Source of the DNA: Gigantopelta aegis
Lineage: Eukaryota > Mollusca > Gastropoda > Neomphalida > Peltospiridae
Assembly (NCBI RefSeq): GCF_016097555.1
Contig: NC_054708.1
Span: forward strand, 19,874,596 to 19,938,595
Direction: 5' to 3'
DNA length: 64,000 bases
Below, in pieces: positions 1-14,500 of this stretch. A program made the position numbers and the translations under genes. Position 1 is the first letter of the stretch, and each line of letters begins with the position of its first letter. Under the pieces are notes generated by a model. The model was not told the DNA's origin and made no database searches. It saw nothing but the letters and a program-made list of their open reading frames with translations.

Positions 1-454
1 ACACTGACCTATTTAATGACCTAACAAAGTATTACCTAAAGAAAAATAATTTGATTTGTCCCTAAATGTACTTTATTCAAACATCTTCATAACCACCACA
101 CTCCATTTATTAATGACATTTTGTAAAAATAATTGAATTATGGCAATGGTCCATAATTAAAAAACTAAAATTGCCGAGAGGATGACATGAATTTCACTCC
201 ATCATGGTTCAGTTATGGTGATACGATAGCTAGATTTGGTTTCCAACAATTAATGTAATTTTTATTTATTATCCATTTTTAGAGAAATAAGTTCCTTAAA
301 TCCATGACAGTATGCCTTTAATAGCGCCTCTAGATTTCAAAATTTTCTGGGTGACCCCCTAGTGTCAGCAAGATGTTATAAATAAAACCAATCAGAATGT
401 AAACTTAACCTATGCACCACTTCCAATCAATGTCTGTTAATTTAAATTAAAGTG

Positions 455-722
455 TGGGACCTAGTTCAGTTGGTTAAGCTTTCGCCTGAGGTGCTTGAGT
501 CATCGGATCGAAACCCCTTGGTGGATTCATTCTCGGACTGTTTTTTATTCTGTGTCAACCGGTACCACACAACTGGTATATTAAAGTCTGTGCTAAAGTA
601 TATATAAAAGATCACTTGCTAATTGGAAAATGTAGCGGATGTCTTCTAAAACTATGTCAGAATTATCAAATGTATGTGAGTAATAAATCTATGTGCTCTA
701 GTGGTGTTGTTAAACATGTTTT
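455..722 (+). repeat. tRNA-derived SINE (mollusc type A), diverged
   Basis: A tRNA-like head (GGGACCTAGTTCAGTTGGTT ... GGATCGAAACC) is followed by the conserved body (GTGCACCACAACTGGTAT-like, ATATAAAAGATC) and the 3' word TGTGCTCTAGTGGTGTTGTT. It lies in the gene's last visible intron and is well diverged from the others here. Confidence 0.75.
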
Positions 723-1221
723 TTGGGGGGGTTTTTAATTCTTTTTTTTTCTTTTTTATTGGCAAAGGTAAAGTTTATAAAACATAAATTACAAAATACA
801 AGAAAAAAGAACAACATACTATACACACAGCACGTAAACAGTTAGTTCATACATACTTTTAGAGAAGAAACCCACACCCACAGACTACTCTTTTACTCTT
901 TCCCATTAACCTTAATTTTTTTTTACATGGAAACAAATAATTTATCAGAGTGGAAAGTAGGTTACGAAAAAAATCTGGAAGTTTTAATTCTGGCCCTTGG
1001 GTTATGGATGCACAATAATCTAAAATGGCATTTCCTATTCAAAATGTATGCAAATATCAGCCAGAACACCATCAAAAGTTTTGGATGGAGAACATAGACA
1101 ATTTCATACAAACAGTGGAAAACCCAGAAACAACATACAGACGATTAAAAATCCCGAATTCTAGATAAATCTGAAAACGTTAATCTCTGATTTATATCAA
1201 GACTTTACCACAAGGTCTCAC
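723..1221. other. Intron sequence, no feature seen
   Basis: AT-rich intron of the DUF5054-like gene. Positions 1-454 likewise show nothing I can name. Confidence 0.5.
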
Positions 1222-1364
1222 CTGAACGCTGAGGGGCGGTCCACTGTTGTCAGATCTGAAGGCGAAACACAAGACTTGAGAAAACCCCTCAATTATTAGA
1301 CAGTTTTTCTTTGACAGACCATGGGGGTCACCAGGGGTTGGTCCTGGATTTTCTGGGTATCCAC
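1222..1364 (-). CDS. DUF5054-like gene, exon 6
   Basis: Two bases plus 47 codons, with a TACTTCAG acceptor and GTGAGA donor. It encodes GYPENPGPTPGDPHGLSKKN and CLIIEGFSQVLCFAFRSDN, then SGPPLSVQ. It ends in phase 0. No convincing seventh exon is visible between here and the left edge, so the next one probably lies outside. Confidence 0.8.
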
Positions 1365-2545
1365 CTGAAGTACACAAATTAAAAAATAACTGGAACTCTC
1401 AGGACATTCTACAGCCATCCAAATTCAAGCTCATCATGGATGGCAATGTAGTATATATAATATAGACAATAACTTACGAGTTACGAGGAATTACAAATTA
1501 TCTGTACCGAGTGAAATTAAAGCTCGTGACTGACAACATTAATTTCATGAGTATCGAGTGGGTTATTGTATTTATTACCCATAGTGTAAATAGTTTAGAA
1601 ACTTAAACTTTAAACTTCTTACATGACACAAACTATATAATATAAAAGATGTGAAAGTCTGAGGAAACTGATGACGTCACGAAAGAAAAGCAATGACATC
1701 AAAAGCTATCTTTAGGTACACAAATCAAATGTAAGCAAGAGAGGTCACATTTGTAATGAACTGATGTTTCTAGTGGGAACGTGAATAAACTACAAAGAAA
1801 TTAGTTTAGAGCATGTTTAATTGTTAACAAGAACAAATTGCTTAAACGATTTCAACAAATCAATGAGAGACTTAACAGTCGAGAAAACCGACGACGTCAC
1901 CAAACTAACGTCACGACGTCAGCGGAGAAAGATAGCTTCTATCTTTCCCTAGAGAAAGATAGCTTCTATCTTTCCATAGAGAAAGATTAAAAATATATTC
2001 ACTTGCATCTCACTGCCCATATGGGTAATAAAACAAAGTAAATACCCAATAATCATAAAAATGGCGTTGCAGATCAATTTTGCAACAGCACTGCCTGATG
2101 ACAGATGATATGAATTTTCAAGACTAATTTACTATGAGAATACTGATTAAGATAAAATATCATCAAAGAATTCATACACAAACCTTGAAAAGTACGTAAT
2201 TTTATTACACACTAGTGTAAGATATTGCTCATGTCATAACAATCACTCAGTATCTAACTACATTTGTACCTGTAGCATAATATTGGCGTGACGTGAGTAT
2301 GACCTAGATCACTTGCTGACCCAATTCATAGAAAAACAACTTGTAGGTATCGACATCTGCTTACTTCTGCATTGCGGCTTGTTTGCAGATGGTTTGTAAT
2401 AAATAAAATACTAAACCAGCTTGCTTGTCATACCATTTTCATGAAACTCGGTTACAGTGTTGGTATCTGAGTCGCCTTCACTCGTCAAATCCTAAAACTG
2501 TTTACTCATTTCATAAAAATGGTATGACAGGCAAGCTCTTTTAGT

Positions 2546-2594
<49 letters not shown>

Positions 2595-5500
2595 ATAAGT
2601 TATATCTGGTTCATTCAGCATAACTTCATGATTCAGAATTACTGCTATTAAAACTGGTCTATTATAAAGTTGGGTGAACCTCAAAAACATATTTATAGAG
2701 AATATGTTTTGAGTAGATATTACAGTCTTGCTTTTAAATAAACTTCTTTTTATGTCAAATAAACAATCCATAACAAAAAGACTGCAATTTTACCACTAGG
2801 GGAAATTCATAACCATCAACATTTCCACTAAAGTACATTCAGGGCTTCTAGAATTTGTATAAAATCCACTAGCCATCTGATCAGGGATATAAAAAATTCA
2901 CTAGCCATGATTAAAAATGTACTAGCCATGATTAAAAATTTACTAGCCATGATTAAAAATTTACTAGCCCTACTTTACTTTGCTTCTTTACTTTAAGTTA
3001 ATACAATTTTACTAAATAATAAAAATAATGAGATATGTCACCAAAAGAGGGAGATAGAGATTAAAAACATTAATGTTGGGTGGTGGTGATGGGGCAGGAT
3101 ATTCATATTTTCAAAATTGACTTTCACTAGTCATTGGCCATGGCAGTATTAGTTATTTACTAGCCCAACATTGAATATCACTAGCCATGGGAGTGGGGCT
3201 ACCATAATCTAGACGCCCAGTCATTTTTGCCACCCTTGCCTCCTCCTAAAAATGTCCATTAAAAATGTTTATTCTGCCAGAGACATTTCTAGACTTTCTA
3301 CGTTTTCTTTCTTTCTTTTTAGTTTTTTAGTGTGGGGGGTGGGGGTGTGATCTCGAGGCACTTAACATCATACACTAATATAAATGTTGTAGCAAGAGAA
3401 TACCTGGATGCCAGAAACCAATGACTTCACTGCCTTCAAACCTCCATAAGAACGGGTTGTGTACAGCGGGTGGGCTGGTTCCAGAGTTTACGCCAACAGA
3501 CACTGCGGCAACTCCATACTTGACAAGACTTGGAACAACAGACTGAGTCATGCCTAGAAATATATCAACAATAAATTGGTGTTCATACATAATCATATTA
3601 AACAAAAAAGTAATATAAATTCCATGTATGGTATTACAGTAAAACCCCTCTAAACTGGACCCTTTGTAAATATCAGCACAGAACATAACCTCTCTAAACC
3701 ATATTCCCTTTAAAACCAGACTTTTACTTAGTTTAATAGGTGTCTGGTTTAGAGGGGTTTCACTAGTTCATATAATTATGTTTTATATAAAACCTTAAAC
3801 ATTTCTCTTATTCCCCAAACTGTTATCATTTCACCGTACGGTAAGTCTAAGTGAAATGGGGAAATATCCTCTAAAAATAGACTAGGGATCGTCTTCATAA
3901 CATATGGTTTCTAGAATTTTTATAAAATCCACTAGCCATGAGATCAGTGATTTTAAAAATTCACTAGCCATGGGAGTGTGGCTACCATAATCTAGAAGCC
4001 CTGCATAACCGTTACTTCTCAGAGGCACATATATGTTTAGAATTATTAAAAATGTATTTCATGTCACTGCAAACACCAGGATGACCATAAACACTTCGAA
4101 TGTATGGAAATGGATATTCTAAACAATAAAATATAAATAATGTCTCATTTCAATTATCAAAACTGTCTTTAATAGTAAAATATATACCGTAGTGTTTAAA
4201 AACTACCTAGTGTCTATCACTTTAATAATGAAAAGTACTTTTGGTGAGACAATAAACAATAAACAATAAAATATACGTTAATATCTCATTTCAATTATCA
4301 AAATTATCTTTAATAGTAAAATATATACTACATAGCGTTTAAAAACTAGGGTCTGTCACTTTAATAATGAAAAGTACTTTTGGTGAGACAGAAACAGACT
4401 ATAATAACCCGACCCACCTGGGACGTCTCTCTGACTGAGAGCTGCGAACCGTCTCTTGATTCCAAACATGGCATCCACGTTCAGACTGATGTTGAGGCCC
4501 AGTTCAAACACCAGTTTGTTCATGTTTTCTGGCTGCATGTTCATTGGCCCAGCATGCCACGCAATGTCGCCTCGCTGAACAGCCGCCTTGAACGCAGATT
4601 TCTCAGTAGCATTTGGACACTGAATAATATTAACAATCCCAGCTTTGAAGGCAAAATTCACACAAGGTTCATACACAAAATGTGTAAGTAAATATTCACA
4701 CAAGGTCCATACACAATTTGAGAGGCAAAATTCACACACGGTTCATATACAAAATTTGTAAGGAAATATTCACACAAGTTTCATGCACAATTTGAGAGGC
4801 AAAATTCACACACGGTTAATACACAAAATTTGTAAGGAAATATTCACACACGGTTCATACACAACTTCGAAGTGAAAATTTCAAGTACTTTTTAAGCACT
4901 TTTCACTGTAAAATTACAATTTTCAAGGGATTTTGCCTTCACTATATTCAATTGGTAAAACTTAATCTCATATATTGTTTTGGTCAGTATTTGTAACAGC
5001 ATATCCGGCACTTTTCGATATTTATGATAAAATGACAGAGACTCGTAAAAACTAACAATACCACCAGCTGACAAATTTGTAATTATGAGAAAATAAACTT
5101 GAGGAAGATAAATGTTAATATTTATCAGCAGAAATAGACAATTCAAGCATTTTTTAAGATGATTTTGTCAAATACCAGCACTTTTCATGGGTTTTGGTAT
5201 ATTCAAGGGCTAAGCATTAAGACAATTCAAATTCAAGCACTTTTCAAATCTGTGTGAACCTTGTGACATTTAGTAGTGTGTGATTATTTGTGCAAGCAAT
5301 ATTATATTCTGGGCATGCAGATCATAATATTTCATGGAAACCATATTTCTGTTTGAGCGATGGTTATACACAGCTTCAATTGTAAGTTCTAAAATTTATG
5401 GTTGCAAACTTAAAAATCGCTACGGACCAATTTCACAAGATATTCTTAAGTCTAGTTTGGCATGTAAACATAAATTTGATTACTACTAACAGAACAATTG

Positions 5501-8500
5501 AAACCATATGCCATATACACTGCTATATCCTCTATAATGATGTAATATTCTGTGTGAAATAGATATTAAACACATGTAAGCCTATGACAGGTATAACTGT
5601 TAGTAACAAATCAAATGTAAATTTACAATGTTTTGTGAAATTCGCAAAGTGATTTTATCACTAAGAACACCATAAGTGCATTTCTACCGTATGTACTTAA
5701 AGCCGCACACCCTAGTTCCATCCAGCGAAAATAAATTATAATTTGGTTAATCTACAAACCTGTAACACACTTAGATCACGTTTTTATCAAATGGAGTGAA
5801 AAAACAGGTTTTATATCGATAAATACCATGGGAATCCCCATGTCCCAATTGCTTGAAATAATTTTGAAAGTTAGTATTCTGATGTCACCGGTAGATGTCG
5901 CTCGAAGCAGAACAATGCCTACGTCACGACAAATTTCACAGACTTGGGGTGCGTTCGTTTCACCTCTCCTGGACATGTTCCAACTGTTCTGTCCTGGTTG
6001 TATCCCCTCTCCAGATATCGTAAGACTTAGCAAAATTATTGGTTTTAAGGGTTTGTAACGTTTTGTATTGAGACACTTACTTGTCTGAACTTTATTGTTA
6101 CTGAAAATGTTCACGAACTGTGAAGAAAAATCTCACAAATGAACAACAACAAATCGGATGTTGATTGTGCGAACCGTGCACGAGAAAACAAACCGAACCA
6201 AAATGATAACGGTCACGTGATATACCAACGTCTGTGACATTGAAATGGAAATATCCCCTCTAAAAATAGATAGGACCTCGCTTGCTTAACATTTTTTTCT
6301 CGACAACACGTCTTGTGAAAAAATGCAAAAAATGCATTTCGTGGTTTTACAAACATCAGGATTACCAAAAAGCATTTCAGGTGAATGGAAATGTGTATTC
6401 TAAATAATAAAATGTAAGTAAAGTGCAATTTTATTTGTGAAAAATGGGGTTTAATAGCGAAAAACAATGCCGTAATGGTTAACAAATAAACGTAACTAGG
6501 GTGTGTCCCTTTAAGGTGATCACTTTGTGAAACGGGCTCAAACTTCATCGATGTAATCCCAAAATTAATGTATTGGGTGTAAGCATGAATACATGTAAAA
6601 TGGTGGATTGTGTGTTTGTATGGGTGCGTGCATGTATATGTATGTGTGTGTAAGTCAGGGTGTGTGTGTGACTGTGTGTGTGTAAGTGTATGTGCATCTA
6701 TGTCCATGTATGAGTGTACATTCAACTAGGGTCTCCACGAGTACACGAGTACTTGGGCCAGACCTAGCAAGACTTGAGTCCGTTCACAAGACTCAAACCA
6801 CTAAAAGAAAGAGTGCTCTCATTTAATTATATTTTCTTACGTCATTTTACCATAATTATGCTTGCTGGCGGTAACAAAATTACAGGGCTATGAGACATGA
6901 AGGGAAAACATCAGTCACATGTGCGGAATTCAATACAATGGCATAATTTGGCATCTATGTTCAGTGCTGGAATTAAGTTGCATAATGCTATTTTACTTTA
7001 TTCCTGAGTCTCATTATCATCTAGTGTAAATGTCGGGTACTCGGGTCTGGGTTGAGTTTGACCCTCGAGTACTCGAGTTCAATATTTTGGACTCGTGGAG
7101 GCCCTACATCCAACTGTGTAGATTAATTCAAACCTGGCTAAATTTGTTTAACAGAGTTATGCCCCTTGAATGAAGTCTAACTTTATGTGGCCATAACTGT
7201 CAAAAATAGGTAAATATCCATGAAAGTCAAACTTGATCTGTAGCTCTATTTGATAAAACTAAACACAACATTTCAGCTCAATATCTCGAGGCATTGTGAG
7301 AAAAACAAAGTCCGGAAAACTAAATTTGGGACAGACGAACAGAAACAAAACTTACAGTCCCCAACGACTGAACAGGAAGGGGACTAAAAACTTGATTATA
7401 TAATACAACTTACTATGTGAGAATGCACCTTTAAAAACAGAGCACGCACTCACCTTTAAAGGAATCTGGTTAAGCACCAAATCTGGGCAGTCCAAATACA
7501 AACTGACAAGCCACGGATGTGTGGTGTAGATAAAGCTTTCGACATATTCACCTTTCCGCAGCTCCTGAGAAAGGTTAATAGCTCGAGGGAAGTACTCAGT
7601 AAAATAGGTATTTATGACATTGTTAACAAAACCAGTCTTCTTTGGAATGCCGTTGTATCCAACATCTGCAAAAAATGTTTACAAAAAAAAATTAATTATA
7701 AACTCATTTTATTATTAAATATGTTTACTTTAGTTTGTAAAGTCATTTTATTATTAAATGTGTTTGTTTAAGCTATCAATTTTGATTACAACAGACTTAT
7801 AGGTCAGGGCATAGCGTAATCTGGATCCGGGTGGGTTGAAATATGAACTTAGTGAACCTGTTTGTCTATATTTTCCATGGAGAACTACATGTATATGAAT
7901 AGCCTAGTATTGGACTGAAAAACCTTAGCGAGTGTGTGTATGTGTTTGGATGAACCTCCACAACTACATGTATATGAATAGCCTAGTATTGGACTGAAAA
8001 ACCTTAGCGAGTGTGTGTATGTGTTTGGATGAACCTCCACAACTACATGTATATGAATAGCCTACCGGTAGTATTGGACTGAAAAACCTTAGCGAGTGCG
8101 TGTATGTGTTTGGATGAACCTCCACAACTACATGTATATGAATAGCCTAGTATTGGACTGAAAAACCTTAGCGAGTGTGTGTATGTGTTTGGATGAACCT
8201 CCACAACTACATGTATATGAATAGCCTACCGGTAGTATTGGACTGAAAAACCTTAGCGAGTGTGTGTATGTGTTTGGATGAACCTCCACAACTACATGTA
8301 TATGAATAGCCTAGTATTGGACTGAAAAACCTTAGCGAGTGTGTGTATGTGTTTGGATGAACCTCCACAACTACATGTATATGAATAGCCTACCGGTAGT
8401 ATTGGACTGAAAAACCTTAGCGAGTGCGTGTATGTGTTTGGATGAACCTCCACAACTACATGTATATGAATAGCCTAGTATTGGACTGAAAAACCTTAGC

Positions 8501-11500
8501 GAGTGCGTGTATGTGTTTGGATGAACCTCCTGAACTCCCCCACCTATATCCCTGTGATAAAGAATTAAATTTCCTGTTATTGCCTTTAAAAAAACATCAT
8601 GCCTTTACGTGTGTATTAAAATTTCCATTACTATGATGTACTTTTTGTGCTCTAGGTGATTCTATATATAGTGCACATAAAGAGTTAGTTTGTTTTGTTT
8701 AACGACACCACTAGAGCATATTGATTTATTAATCATTGGCTGTTGGATGTCAAACATTTGGTAATTTGACAGTTTGTTTTGTTTAACGACACCACTAGAG
8801 CATATTCATTTATTAATCATCGGCTGTTGGATGTCAAACATTTGGTAATTTGACACAGCCTTAGAGAGAAAACCCACTACATTTTTCCATTAGTAGCAAA
8901 GGATCTTTTATACACACTATCCCAGACAGGACAGCACATACCATGGCCTTTGATATACCAGTTGTGATGCACTGGCTAGAATGAGAAATTGATGAGGATT
9001 GATTCTAGACCGACTGCCCATCGAATGAGCACTAACCACTGGGCCATGTTCCACCCCAAAAAGAGAGCAGTAGCCAAAGACAGAATGGTACATATAACTG
9101 TGGATCTAGCTGTGATGTTCCACCCCAAAAAGAGAGCAGTAGCCAAAGACAGAATGGTACATATAACTGTGGATCTAGCTGTGATGTTCCACCCCAAAAA
9201 GAGAGCAGTAGCCAAAGACAGAATGGTACATATAACTGTGGATCTAGCTGTGATGTTCCACCCCAAAAAGAGAGCAGTAGCCAAAGACAGAATGGTACAT
9301 ATAACTGTGGATCTAGCTGTGATGTTCCACCCCAAAAAGAGAGCAGTAGCCAAAGACAGAATGGTACATATAACTGTGGATCTAGCTGTGATGTTCCACC
9401 CCAAAAAGAGAGCAGTAGCCAAAGACCAAAGACAGGGTGGGGGGAAATAAAATTGTCAATCACCAATGGGGGTGGGTGGGTGGGTGGGGGGGGGGAACTT
9501 TTTTTTTATCACATCAGTGGAAAAAACCCCCACAAATTGTATATATTTTACATAATGGAATAAATAATATAAAAAATAACCATGTAGCTGTTCTGCTTAC
9601 TCCCACTTGTTAACAAAAAGGTGGAAACCTTTTGTTAATTTTAAAATCCTTTATAATTATCGGATACACTACATTCAACAATAAATACATTTATAGATTA
9701 TTTCAGTATATTTTATGCTATTTTAAGCAGTCTGTATTGCACAAAAGCCTCTTGCTTCGGACTAGGACACTCGATCCGACAGAGCTCCGTACATAGGTGT
9801 TGACAGGTGTTGATTGTAATCAACTGCAAACTCTGGGTCCTTTGTTTTAATTGGAGTGTAATACCTTGATGGCTCTCTCACCAAGAATGGTGTTATTGTT
9901 AATGTCTGTTTAATCTCTTGACCGGCTCAGCGACTTTGACAAAATTAATGTCTAGCCTAGTGGCTATGGATTGACACTGCTGTAGGTCCGACTTCACTGA
10001 CTGGCGATAACTACTTAGGCAGACTTTAAAATCACAGACGTCTGAAACACCAGCCATATTGACCACTATTTATTTATTATTTTAAATCGTGCATGAGATA
10101 CCGATGTCTGGGCAGGCTGGTCCACTTGACGGATAAGAATTTGTTCCAATAATAGAAATGGACAGATGCTTTGGACCGACAAGAATGACGAAAGTGGGAC
10201 TGGCAAACACACGATCGAGAATCAGTCCCAGACCGGGAGAAAAGGGCTTTTCTCCACCCCTGATGTAGGTGTATGCATGCACACACACAAATAACTAAGA
10301 CCAAAACAAAAGGGAAAAGAACTTTTTAATTTGTGTTTTTATTCCAAACACCCAATGTGAACTTTTACATTACTGTCTCGATAGTAGGAAACATGAAACG
10401 CAATGTCAATGTTTTTGTTCAATAAATCAAGTTATTAAGTCACAATATATTATTGTAACTATAGATATACTATTTTTAACTAGGGGCCATTCAAATATTA
10501 CGTACCGGTAACGCTATTTTGGTAAAAATTAGACACCTACCCACCCTCTTGTAACGCCCTGTAGCACTAGACTATACACCCCCCAAATTATTACGTAACG
10601 CTTGGAGATCCCCCCCCCCCCCCCCCCCCCTCCCAACACACAGACAAAGCAATGTGGCAATGTTTATTTATACCCATGTGTCCTGCAGATTTTCACTTGT
10701 GCCATTTTAATTGATCACCATCATGGTTGACAAAGAAAAATTATACCAGACCCTGAATCCAGAGAATCTCCTTGGGAAAACATATTGTAAATACAATATT
10801 AAAAAGTCTGGTGCATTTCAGCTTGATTTATAATTGTTTTGGGTTTACATTTACCTCTAAAACCAACATTATATATTGTTGTCATGGCACGTTTAAGAGA
10901 AAACAAATTTGTGTTACGTAACGCTGTTCAATACAGCACCCCACCCCTTGTAATGGCACATAATGCTTGGACTTACATCCCCCCCACCCCCATGAGCATT
11001 ACGTAATATTTGAATGGCCCCCTATGAGATGAGTTTATTTATAAAACTAGGCATTTCAAATTTGTATAATTCGGAACCTTTCTGAATAAATGTGGAAAAT
11101 TATGAACCATTGCAATATATACCAATAAATGTCAAACTTATCCCCTTTCCCTGGGAAGGGAGAAGTCACTTCTCTAACTTGTTCAGTTCTAGATTGGGAC
11201 CTGTGTATATGTAATAAAATATAAATAACAACTTACCTAAATGATTCATAAAAATAATATGCACTTTTTCTATGGACTGTACTTCAGCATGGACTTCTTG
11301 AAATGATGTACCGGTACAGGTACCAAACTTACAAGAAAGAAAAAAAAGAAGAGTAATTTTAGATAAACTTAAGACTAATGCATTTGCCTAGACCCATTTT
11401 GAAGCAATATTCAGACATGTGTATGTGATATATTTGAAGGCCTAAATTGCAGGGTTTTTTCTTTTTTTTACAAAAATGCCTCTCAAAATACATGTAATTG

Positions 11501-14500
11501 AATTTTAACATGCCAATTCAATAGATTCAGTAAACCTACATATAACTGTATTTGACAAACAGAAACAAACTGGCAATCACACTCGCTAGTGGCTCCAAAC
11601 AACAACAAACAAAAAAACCATTAAGGCCTTATAATGTATATACTACTCAAAAGAATTTAAGGGTCAGACGATATTTTCGACATTATTTTCTGAATGTCAA
11701 TTATATTAGCTAGACCATAATGTCACGCATGGTATTGTTCCATTTTGACGAAAGTGGGTCTAAGCAACCCATAAATGAATTAAAATCCACTGTCATTGAC
11801 ATTGTCGACTAGTTCTAATGGCGAAAACATGCTTACATTTGCACGTAAATTAGGGCGAAAGCGAAAGGTCTGCTAAGTGCCCATAACTTGCTTTTTCACA
11901 AAGCGCTTCATTTGCACGCTTTGCACGTGTATTCCATGTTCCCAATGCTGAATTTCCGTATAATTGGAGCTTGCGTTCGTGTATAGTGCACACTCTAAAT
12001 TCGACAATGGTACGACTTCAACTGACTATCGAAGATCGAGGAAGGGCTATTGCTTGGCTTCAGGATGGCAATACACAAAGAAATGTTGCTCTGAGACTTG
12101 GTGTCAGTCAGAGTGTCATTGGCCGACTGTGGCAACGGTACCAAGCAACGAATTCTGTTCGAAATCGTCCACGTTCAGGAAGACCCCGAAGCACTACAAA
12201 TAGAGAGGACCGCTACATCACCAATATGGCTCTATGTCAACGCACAACCACTGCACGCCGAATACGTGACTATCTGCGGACTGCGACTGGAACTCGAGTG
12301 TCTGATCAAACCATACGCAATCGTCTGAGAGCCAATAATCTACGCTGCCGTCGCCAGGCTGTTCGACCACCACTCCTACCACGTCACAGAATGGCCAGAC
12401 GTCACTGGTGTATGCTTCATCTGCGGTGGCAACGTGTTCAGTGGGGTCGAGTGATGTTCACTGATGAGTCCAGGTATAGTCTCCAGTTCAACGACGGTCG
12501 GGTTCGTGTCTACAGACGTCCTGGGGAGCGCTTCGCTGACGTTAACGTTAGACAACGTCACCGGTTCGGTGGTGGCAGCGTCATGGTGTGGGGCGGCATC
12601 TCTATCCACCACAGGACCCCCCTCTATGTGGTGGATGGCAATCTGAATGGAATCCGCTATCTGAATGAGATTATCTGGCCGTTGGTTCTCCCAGGCCTTC
12701 AGCAGATTGGCGGCGGGGCAGTTCTGCAGGATGACAATGCCAGACCCCACCGCGCCAGGGTGGTAACGGACTTTCTCAGACAACAAGGTATCGCCAGGAT
12801 GGATTGGCCAGCATATTCGCCTGACTTGGCCCCAATAGAGCACGCCTGGGACGAATTAGGCAGTAGAGTTCGAGATAACCATCCCCTCCGGCCAACCTTC
12901 ATGATCTGGGTGAACTTCTTATGGCAGAGTGGCAGGCCATTCCCCAAGAGTTCTTCAGACGTCTGATCAACAGCATGAGGCAACGATGTGTCAAGTGTAT
13001 TTGCGCCAGGGATGGATTCACACACTATTAAACGAATGTTCTAATGTGTAAAATCCATGTTTGACAACCTTCAACTTTGACAGCATGTCATGTGACTTTC
13101 TTGTATACAGTGACGTTTATTTGTGGTTTTTTGTAAATATGGAACAATAAATAAAAAAATTGGTGTAGTTTACATCATCAATCTAATACACTCTGAAACT
13201 TCTTTGGTTATAAATTTTTGACCCTTAAATTCTTTTGAGTAGTATATTAGGTCTGGCAGCAAGTTATGATTCGGGCCAGCAAAATGTCCGGCAGGAATCT
13301 CAGCCAATTTGAGACCCTGAATACACTTGTTTAATACTACATAAATGTACTATTTACATTAATTGCGACAACAACACAATTGGATGTTTTTCGCAACTTC
13401 GTTACTGGGGAACCACGTACCAATGTGTTTCTCTTTCTGAATAAAATGTCAAACGTTGACAATACACCCCCACAAACTTTTTACTGTTAACCCGCACCTG
13501 ACACTGGCGTAGCAGCAGCAATGTTTTTTTTAAAATATATTTTTACATGTATTGATATATATGTGTGTGTGCCCCCCTCCCAAATGTTTTGGTAACCCAT
13601 GCCTGAATTCGTCAATGAATGGATCAGTCGTGAAATAGAAAGTTGAGGTATTATACTTCTGGGTTTTTCCGTTTATGATTCTGGCTAAATTAGGCAATTT
13701 TAACTGAGTAGATCACATTACTGACATTAATCATTGAACAAATCTTGTATTTTTGTTTGTATTTTAAAATCAAATATTTATCATCTTTAAAAAAGCTTTT
13801 GTGTGTAGTTTACATGAAAGTCTTATGCGCATGAGTATTATAGACAAACGAGATCATGCCAGTTTTACAAATTTCTAATCAGGTGTATTTTTTAAATGCC
13901 CTATAAATTTTTATTTATAATATTTCTGCGAATGTCAACCACTCCTATGTTAATCAGTAAACTTCGTAGAATAAATTTAGCCTGATGCCCTATAAATTTT
14001 TATTTATAATATTTCTGCGAATGTCAACCACTCCTATGTTAATCAGTAAACTTCGCAGAATAAATTTAGCCTGGAAGTCTACTTTTAAAATGCTATCAGT
14101 TTGTTTCAGGAAGGACTTTCCTTTGGCACTGTCATTAACCCTAACTATTTATGATAAGTAGGCCTATTTATAATGTTCTTTATATGTGACAGTGACAAAG
14201 GAAAGTCCTACCGACTTTCGTGTGTTTGGCTGGTCCACCACAACGTGATAAGTTAGGGAAATTTAGTTTAAATTATGGCATCATCTAAGTTTCATCCTTT
14301 TAAAGTTCAACTACAAAAATACTTTCACTTTCAAAATGAAATAATTTTAATAAACAAATCCATTTTATATCTATTCGTTATCAGAATCTAAAGTACAGGA
14401 TACGTAAAATAGTAGATGGAACAAACAACTAATTTAATCTATAACGTATTATCAATGACACTTACTCCAAGTGCAATTAGGATACAAATGAAATTAACAA

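Noticed and set aside
5776-6114. 112-residue minus-strand frame and its plus-strand shadow
   Set aside because: Lies inside a TTAA MITE; the composition is typical of that repeat and no family likeness is seen.
8976-9466. Long open frames on both strands over the 69-base repeat
   Set aside because: They follow from a unit length divisible by three with no stop; no start context, splice signal or family likeness supports a gene.
12452-12470. CTGATGAGTCC, a hammerhead ribozyme-like core
   Set aside because: It is the codons for the transposase FTDES motif, and no GAAA strand or matching stems follow.
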